A stretch of DNA of 64,000 nucleotides from Trichopria drosophilae (Eukaryota; Arthropoda; Insecta; Hymenoptera; Diapriidae), in the NCBI GenBank assembly GCA_030407085.1, contig CM059582.1:86947501-87011500 (forward strand), in the 5' to 3' direction. The translations under genes were made by a program, and so were the position numbers. The notes under the pieces were generated by a model. The model saw only the letters and a list, made by a program, of their open reading frames with translations, was not told where the DNA came from and did not search any database. How positions within the stretch are numbered: position 1 is the stretch's first letter; every line of letters begins with the position of its first letter. Shown one piece after another: positions 57,090 to 64,000 of the stretch.

Positions 57090-58080
57090 ATTTTTTATGA
57101 TCTTCTTTGGTATAATGAAAAAACTGTATGTTTTCGTATCGTGATTTTACGATCGAAGTGGAAAGTTACAGTGAATTCAAAATTGCGTCATTCGGAGATG
57201 CTTGAAAGCTGAAACGAGTCGCTGTACATTTTAAACATGCTCCAAGACCGTCACAAGCACATTTGCCATGCGCAGTAGCGTTGCAGTGCCATTCAGCGTT
57301 TATAATAAAATCGAGTTTCTGATGCATCAAGAAGATTATTTGAGTGCTGTTCTTTAAATGTTTGGCGCCATCGGATGAATAATAAATTTTCTTTATTTTT
57401 GGGCATAATTTTGTTATACCTGGTATGACGTTTATATGACTGACAGTAATATTGTCCTGTCATTTTTTATTTCATTTTCATATCGATAATAAACTGCGAC
57501 TGGAAATTCAGTAAACTGGTCGTTGCTAAAATGAAAAACCTGTGTTGCATTATGTACAACGTACGCAAAATTTTCAGCGAAATCAAAGTAGACCATCACT
57601 TTATCATCCCGTAATTTTTTTATTGGAAAACAATTCAGATTGAGCTTATGCTATGAAGTGATGAGGGATAAGATATTTTAAAGGATTGCGCAATTCTTCA
57701 ACAAAATCTTTAGTGGAAAGACATTTTTGCACAAGAATACATTGATCTGTGGATTTTCACGTACTGAATATTATTTGCTCTCTTTTCTATTTTTTCAGTA
57801 ATCCCAAAACAAGATCGGAAAATTCTTTCATTTTAGGACATTTTGGACAATTCATCAAAATACAATCAACAGTACTCTTTGCACATACAATGAAATGTAT
57901 GCAGTCTTTATAATCTTTTAGGTTTTTTTCAGAACTTGCGGTTAATATCGTTAAGTTTGCATCATCAGCCATTGTTTTCACCCACATTCAACATTTCATT
58001 CATAACGGTACTTAATGTTAGCTCATTTTCGTCACAAACATATTTTCCCGACTGTACACTTTCACATCTTTGACGGCCCT
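57090..58080 (-). pseudogene. Transposase relative, heavily decayed
   Basis: Minus-strand frames in order give FIVCAKSTVDCILMNCPKCP (57.85 kb), RCILVQKCLSTKDFVEELRN, DFAENFAYVVHNATQ, YSSDGAKHLKNSTQIIF and AEWHCNATAHGKCACDGLG near 57.27 kb. These parallel CILQECNLCPG, DFAENWNVIIQNE, ISDGAPAHFKN and GHGKGACDGIGG of the intact 710-residue enzyme. Many stops and shifts are present. Confidence 0.8.
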
Positions 58081-58153
58081 CATATATAACTGAAGAAACC
58101 GTCTTTTTTGATGAGCTCAACAGCTTCTTTTCAGTTGAGAACAGTTCAATTTC

Positions 58154-58835
58154 TCAAAGATATACGAGGTTTCTCCGAAAGTCCTCATCAATTATATAAT
58201 TAGGAATCTCGATTTGTTTGTTTTGAATTGAATTATCTGAATTTATGATAAAAATCCCCCTATTTTCGAACGGATGTGACGATAGGGCGTCAGCATTCAA
58301 ATTTGTCAATTTGCAGACGATTTTATAATCATATTTATCTAATCTAGTTTTCCATCTAGCTAAAAGAGTGTATGGATTTTTTATTTTATTGAGCCTTATT
58401 ATGGGATGATGATTGGTCACAAGAGTAAATTGTCTACTCTTTATCTATTGTGGAGAATTTTTATTTTTTTAATTTAATTTAATTGAATTTAAATTAATAA
58501 AATTAATAAAATTTTTAATATATGAGTGATTCAATGTTCGCGAGCGGATTGGGAGATCTTCCCCTATTTTCTCCTGACTACGAACTCCGCCTACTGCATA
58601 ATTAGATGCATCGGTTGAAACAACAAACGATTCTGAAAAATAGAGGCACTGAAAAATGTGTTTTAAACACAATTTGTCGCACAAACATACGAATGATTCT
58701 TAACGAGAGTCCGTCTAATTAAATGGTAAATCTTTTTCAATAATTGGGTTAATGGTTTTGAAAGTTTACTGAAATCTGAGATGAATCTACTAGTAGAGTA
58801 CCCTACTAGCCCCAAAAACTGCTATATGTTATCCG
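58154..58835 (-). pseudogene. Ty3/gypsy pol fragment (end of RT and RNase H)
   Basis: From 58835 downward the frames give QFLGLVGYSTSRFI and DFSKLSKPLTQLLKK (end of the reverse transcriptase/thumb). RNase H segments follow: FVVSTDASNYAVGGV with GEDLPI and SRTLNHSY, and finally TNHHPIIRLNKIKNP with LARWKTRLDKYDYKIVCK and LNADALS. The order is that of Ty3/gypsy pol. Several frameshifts and a small deletion between RNase H halves are present. No integrase or LTR was found next to it. Confidence 0.85.
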
Positions 58836-58848
58836 CAGGATATTACTC

Positions 58849-59440
58849 TTGCTCGCGGAATATTTATACCACCTCACGGTCAACACGAGTAAGACAAAAA
58901 TAGTATGTTTTAGAAGGGCCGGTCTGGTAGGCGCGTATTCCACGTGGTTTCGGTTTGGGGATAGCCCGATTGAAGTCGTGAACAGCCATCAATATCCAGC
59001 AGCTCTATTCTCCTCCTTCACGCGTGTCCTCCAAGCTACGGAGGATGCCATAATAAAAACAAAAGCTGCGCCCGGCTCGGGCGTTATACCGATAATTGTA
59101 TCGTTTAAAATGGTTGCATGGAGCACCTTCTTTAAATTGTACAATGGGCTGATAATATCGGTTCTGTTATATGCTGCACCGTTCTGAGCTCTGTGCTACC
59201 TGGATAAACTGGGATCCGTACAGATTGCGTTTTTTAAAAGAATGTTTTGCGTGCCGAGAAACACCCCGGTCTATTTCGTCCGTTTAGAACTCGGTATTCC
59301 GTCCTTAGCGGTAGAAATTTTCTCTTTAGCAATTAAATGGGTACCTAAAAAAGTTAGTCTGCCAGATCACAGATTGCCCAAAATGTTACTTTTGCGTTTA
59401 AAGGTGTTAAAAGTGAAGAAAATTAACACAAAATAGTCGA
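58849..59440 (+). pseudogene. LINE reverse transcriptase C-terminal fragment
   Basis: The frame 58849-59187 has NTSKTKIVCFRRAG, FGDSPIEVVNSHQYPAALFSS and a region matching the RT thumb and post-RT of LINEs. After one stop it continues with VQIAFFKRMFCVPRNTPVYFVRLELGIPSLAVE to 59436. It resembles the tail of the decayed LINE at 19.7-21.35 kb. Its 5' part is missing. Confidence 0.75.
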
Positions 59441-59775
59441 ATAATATTCATGGATTGTACACTTATCTAATACAGATAAATAAAATAATACGAAACCATA
59501 TAATCAATGAAAATCATTACATCAGGAACGACGCATTTAGCATTTTTCTCTCCATTTCCTCTGCAACCTCGGAGAGGGGATCCCTCTCAGTTCCATGATG
59601 TGTGTTGGTCGTGCTATGGTGCGGCAGTGTCCAGTCGGAGCTGAGATGCCGCGATGTTCGCATCGCAGCTTGTAGTTTAATGTTCCCGTAAATGGGAGGT
59701 GTCTCAACCGGAGCACCCACGCTTTTGCCCATCTCCCTGCCGAGCTGTTATATAATGGTTGATAAGTAATAAACT
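59441..59775 (+). repeat. LINE 3' UTR-like sequence
   Basis: Directly follows the LINE fragment and is collinear with 42955-43400. It ends in the GGGAGGTGTCTCAACCGGAGC motif that is amplified as a minisatellite at 43.7 kb. Confidence 0.6.
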
Positions 59776-60400
59776 CCCAAACAGCACGTCCATATGAGGT
59801 CCACTGAACTTCCGCTGCACGTCCAAAAAATGTACGTCCATTGGACGTCCAAAATGTACGTACACTGGACCAAGAGTGGACGTTTGATGGACCATAACGG
59901 ACAAAATACGTAACATATCAAGTCCATTGGACGTCCAGTTTACGTCTACTTCGGTGTGGTTGGACGTACATTGGACGTTAAAGAATGGACGTAAACAGGA
60001 CCAAATATGGCCGTTAGATGGACCGAAAATGGACGTTAGGCGGATGAAATAGGTCACATATTACGTCCAGTGGTCGTCCACTGTGCGTACACTTCGACGT
60101 TATTAGACGTACATTGGACATCCAAGAATGGACGTAAACAGGACCAAATATGACCGTTAGATGGTCCGAAAACGGACGTTAGGCGGACGAAATGCATTCC
60201 ATAATACATTCATTGGTCTTCCAATATACGTTCAGTATTCTGTGGACTAATAAGGTCCACATTATTTTACGTTCAACATTGTAACATTCCGCACGAAATA
60301 TGGCCGTTCAATGGTCCGAAAATGGACTTTAAGCGAACAAAATATTTGTAACATAATACAGCCATCTAATTTGTCAGCCAATAAATCGTTTCACCAATTG
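59776..60400. repeat. Repeat of ACGTCC/GGACGT words, element C left part
   Basis: Begins CCCAAACAGCACGTCC, similar to the CCC-A/R-AAAC ends of elements A and B. It then has many copies of GGACGT/ACGTCC, with an about 140-bp tandem period (TGGACGTAAACAGGACCAAA at 59986 and 60126). No matching right end was found, so the element is not delimited. A tRNA-like sequence lies about 600 bp downstream. Confidence 0.55.
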
Positions 60401-61004
60401 TATAAACGGGTACTCCGTAGGTAGGGTGTTACTGACCAGCAACTGAAATCATTGCAAGAATTGCGAAATTTAGTTCAGGGTGTTGCAACCAGTCACGTTA
60501 TGAGTAATTTTAATTGACGAAAAGAACTGTTTTTATTTTTATAATATGTAATTTATTTAAATTTGTTGTTCCTTGAGCATGTACATGTCGGCACTATTTT
60601 TTTTTTTGTTTTAACGACTTTTTTGACCATGACGCCGAATAACGAGACTCGGCGAAAATTCTCTGTTTTACAGACTGACCGGGAGATTATTTAATTTTTT
60701 GGAAGTTATAATGTGATATACACCGCCATCACACAGGTATCCCATAAGCTTTCAGGGTGCTTGTGCGGGACACCTGTTGTAAAGGCGTGCAATAATATAT
60801 GCGAGAGCTGCAGATCGTCTTTAGATGGCGCCATACTTACATTTGTCGAGAATGTAGGGAACTGCAGAAACCTACATTAAGCATAGCAGCGGCCGTGAGT
60901 CGATTCCCGTCTGATAGACAATACTTCGAAATACAAATACAACAATATGGCTCATCTTATATATTGCGAGCGGTTGCTAAGAATATAATTTCAAAAAATT
61001 GTGA
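60401..61004. other. Unassigned spacer
   Basis: No gene is recognised. Confidence 0.4.
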
Positions 61005-61078
61005 CCCGGCGGGGAGTGAACTCACCACCTACGACTGCGTAGTCCAGTACGTTACCGCCTGAGCCACGAAGCCTATTC
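61005..61078 (-). tRNA. tRNA-like sequence on the minus strand, probably a pseudogene
   Basis: On the minus strand GTGGCTCAGGCGGTAACG resembles box A and GAGTTCACTCC box B, at tRNA spacing, with a hairpin GACT...AGTC in the anticodon position. The acceptor ends are not convincing. It may belong to element C. Confidence 0.35.
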
Positions 61079-61179
61079 AGGTTTTAACCACATTGGTTCC
61101 TTGTACTTTCTTCCTAGTGCTTTCTTTGCAGTAGAACATCTGAAAATGAAATTACTTTAATTACAAATTAAAATAAAAT

Positions 61180-62020
61180 TAAAACATAAATGAACATATA
61201 AATATACATAATACATATACAAAATAGCATGCAATGAAAGAATACGATTATGAACAAAGAAACAATGTCTACGAGTGGAATAAAAATTAATAACAAGGTA
61301 AATGAGCATAAGTAGATGGAAATGTGAGCAAGAATAGAATGAGTTCTACTAGACGAAGGAGTAATGACAATTAAATTAAGTGAATAAATGTATGATGAGT
61401 GCGAATCAAATGAGGGCAATTTATTATGAGCAAAGAAAAAGAAATAAAAAAAGAAATAAAAGTGAACAAGTAAATGACATTGAGGAATACAAGAAATGAA
61501 AATGAAATTGAGTGATTAACTTAATGTGCATGTGTAAAATAAATAATTAAATAAATAAATATAAATAAATAAAAAAAAAATAAGAAATTATTATTTAAGT
61601 TCATAAACGTTGAAGCATATTACCTTAACATCGTTGTTATGAAATATTTACAAGGATGATATTCTGGCCCATTGGTATTGCCCGATTCCAAAAATTTGCT
61701 GTTGTTTCCCAAGAAGCAAAAAGATGAATGCACTGCAGAGTTTGCTTGTCGGTTCAACCTGAAATAAAAATAAAATTCTATAAATATTTATTATTCAAAC
61801 AATTAATAATATCATTTGTAAAAATAAGATAAGATTAATTAGAAATTAAAACAAATAAATATATGTAATAAACATGAATAAAAAATAGAACAGAATGAAA
61901 GAATTCGATTAAGAGCAAAGAAAAACTATCTACGCATGGAATAAAAATTAATATCAAATGAGAGCGAGTAGTAATTTGAAAAAAAATATAGAATAAGTTC
62001 AAATAAATGAAGTAACGACA
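61180..62020. repeat. Direct duplication of an AT-rich segment
   Basis: 61190-61390 and 61840-62020 share order and sequence (GAATGAAAGAATTCGATTA-like and GGAATAAAAATTAAT blocks), about 650 bp apart. No coding potential is seen. Confidence 0.6.
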
Positions 62021-62162
62021 ATTTTTTTTTAAATCGAGAAAGTATCTTAGAACTTATTGAAGAATTTATGGGTACAGAGTGAATTACCATTGGTGGATAC
62101 CAAATAGTATTATGTCATTATTGATAATTTATATTCCTCTCCACAATGTCAGTCTGGAAGTT

Positions 62163-62393
62163 TTATTCACGATAGGCAATCACTTGTCCAAACGTCGGTG
62201 CTTCAACAGATTTTTTAGAAACCGAACTGCCTACATACAAAGATGTGTTACGATGTTCTTCTGGCATGCGGCGATCTATGGGATTGGAAAGTGGTGCGTA
62301 AAAAGAACCAACATATGCTGCTATTGCAGATGTTGTGACTGGAAGAATTGAAGCCTTGTACGAAAAGGTGTATATTCTAATAGTATCACACAC
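62163..62393 (-). CDS. Unknown small ORF, possible exon or fragment
   Basis: A 76-codon frame (FSYKASILPVTTSAIAAY, PLSNPIDRRMPEEHRNTS, VSKKSVEAPTFGQVIAYRE) of ordinary, non-repetitive composition. I do not recognise it. It could be an exon, a fragment of a mobile element or chance. There is no supporting context. Confidence 0.25.
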   Translation of the reverse strand: MCDTIRIYTFSYKASILPVTTSAIAAYVGSFYAPLSNPIDRRMPEEHRNTSLYVGSSVSKKSVEAPTFGQVIAYRE

Positions 62394-63329
62394 TCGTGGA
62401 ATTCAAATGTTATATTCGTATCACACAAAATACATGAAGTTAATGAATGAATTGCAATATTGCGAATTGCAAATTCTCGGAATTTAATTTTTGCAAATAT
62501 TTTAAGGATAAAAGGTCCCTGTTTGCGAACCTACGTTTCTTCTTGACCCACGAGGCCCTACAAAATTGCAAATCGGCCGTGTACATGTTGTTACGTAACT
62601 GACTTAGATTTGCTATTTCCGAGATGTTTTACTTACAGATTCTGTTCATTGTAAACCAGTATGAATGTACATTCTTTATGATCTTGCGCTTAACACATGA
62701 CGCTTAAACACGTTTTTTATTTCAAATGTTACCGATATATTATGTTTGATTTTATTCTCCGAAACGAGATGAACTAGGCGTTTGTCCATAAACCTTATGT
62801 CCACGTCACCGCGTATTTCGCTGATAATTGCCAGTTTCTAAGATTCCCATGAAGTGTTTCTTATTATCAGACAAAGTAAACATGTGGTTTCTTATTCGTA
62901 TCCACGCCGGACTCATCAGAAGGAACCCAATTCTCGCGTACATTTTATCTCATTTTATACTACGAACCATTACTTCCCCGCTTACTTCCCAAAATACCAG
63001 CGAGTGTTTCATGATCGACTCTAGGGTAACTACGACATTTTCACGTGGGACCATGTGTACACGCCAATACATGAAGAAACAAAAAAGAACATTATTTATT
63101 CTCTAGCAGTATTCACCCAGTCTTCCTGCAGCAGCGGTGTCGGATAAACCGTAATTCAATCCGAAGTTATCGGACTTCAGTAGTACTCCTCGGGGAGCGG
63201 TATCAAAACCATCACCTCTCAAAAAACTCAATTCTAGTTGTACTGATGTAATCGAGCCCATCTCCTTCCAGTTCTGGCAACCCGATAGTGATATGGTAAG
63301 TTATCCATTTTATTTCCAGGAAAAGCTGG
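62394..63329. other. Unassigned spacer
   Basis: No gene is recognised. Confidence 0.4.
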
Positions 63330-63555
63330 AAAGCTTCAGCCTTGACAATAACGCCGCCTCCATTTTTTACCCATATGTCTGAAAAAGAACTCGTGCAAAA
63401 GTTATGAGGTGAGGAATATGTAGATTGGGAATTTTGCAAGTTTCCGTGCCACACAGTAGTTATTGAATGGGCGGTAAAACTGGTAATGGAGGGCGCGAGC
63501 AGAGTACGCAGCGAAGAAGTTCGAGATCGACATATAAGGTCGACTTTGGGTGGTT
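63330..63555 (+). pseudogene. Degenerate fragment of a mobile-element-associated protein
   Basis: The plus-strand frame reads PPPFFTHMSEKELVQKL, a stop, then VDWEFCKFPCHTVVIEWAVK and LVMEGASRVRSEEVRDRHIR. I recall the FPCHT...VE...VKLVTEAS...RD-type pattern from uncharacterised proteins encoded in many copies by arthropod genomes, probably transposon-related. The match is from memory and short. Confidence 0.35.
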
Positions 63556-63599
63556 GGGTAGGGCTCGGTGGATCCTGAAGTGCAACTTCTTCCACGCGG

Positions 63600-64000
63600 T
63601 ACGTTCTGGCGAGCTTTTTATTTCATAAACTACACAGAGCTACACATTTTCTCCTAAAACTAACTGCCGATGATGATTGTTTTGATAAAACTCATTTAGT
63701 GTCAGTCATTTTTCATCTGCAGAATCACATGTAGATTTTCTTTTGGTCTGTGGTTTTATTCTATGATACAAATTATAATTTTAGATTGACGTAATGAATG
63801 TTGCAGTAATAATAATATATAAAAATGCATAAAGCATTTTCTAATAAAATTTCGAATATTTATGTCCAGGTTTGAGACAGAATATTGTGCGATCTAATCC
63901 AGTTTTCTAATACGTATTCTTGGTATAAATAAGCAACTTTCCCGCGCTATCAGAATTTGATCAGAGAAAATAACGTTTTCTCGTTCCACCCTATTGTAAA
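63600..64000. other. No gene recognised
   Basis: AT-rich to the end of the window. Nothing can be supported. Confidence 0.4.

Noticed and set aside
63212..63595. Minus-strand 127-codon frame near the window end
   Set aside because: The plus strand of the same segment reads as a degraded mobile-element protein pattern, and the minus frame shows no motif, so it is taken as a shadow.

Overview
This window is eukaryotic repeat-rich DNA, most likely from an insect and perhaps a hymenopteran. That assignment is an inference: it rests on R1-clade and other non-LTR retrotransposons, a Polinton with animal-type capsid genes, foldback-like elements, long AT-rich spacers and the absence of bacterial operon structure. 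I find no convincing host protein-coding gene. Almost everything recognisable is a mobile element, a broken copy of one, or a satellite.

Layout. About 1.8-10.0 kb is a decayed Maverick/Polinton (virus-like) element, all on the minus strand. In transcription order it carries an unknown protein, a PLA2-like protein, integrase, a penton-like protein, a small basic capsid-associated protein, the major capsid protein, a possible exonuclease-like protein, an adenain-type protease and another unknown protein. The polB and packaging-ATPase half is missing. It is cut by two tandem, closely related R1-clade retrotransposons (9.96-14.6 and 14.8-19.5 kb, minus strand), each with its 5' end joined to a (GCAC)n/(AC)n microsatellite. 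A decayed LINE follows (19.7-21.35 kb). From 22 to 29 kb there are old duplicated repeats, a terminal-inverted-repeat (TIR) element carrying a tRNA-like sequence (22.69-24.29 kb), and a foldback-like element of 162-bp subrepeats with an 11-bp target duplication (26.53-28.39 kb).

From about 31.3 to 51.9 kb is a nest of elements. An old DNA transposon with ~0.55-kb inverted ends has its transposase split by a 9.3-kb second element. That second element contains a young 4.15-kb transposon with ~645-bp nearly identical TIRs and an intact 710-residue transposase, and also a TIR element with two smaller relatives inside it. An intact two-ORF LINE (45.2-50.1 kb) and a 62-bp minisatellite (43.69-44.11 kb) also lie in the nest. 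From 52.5 to 55.9 kb is a second foldback-like element of 142-bp subrepeats, with a LINE fragment in its centre. The last 8 kb holds broken pieces of the same transposase family, a Ty3/gypsy pol fragment, another LINE tail, a repeat built on ACGTCC words, and a third tRNA-like sequence.

Activity. The most plausibly active units are the young transposon (33.09-37.24 kb) and the LINE (45.2-50.1 kb). The Polinton is mostly dead: integrase, capsid, protease, penton-like and exonuclease-like genes all carry frameshifts or stops. The two R1-like copies are recent but each has a disabled second ORF.
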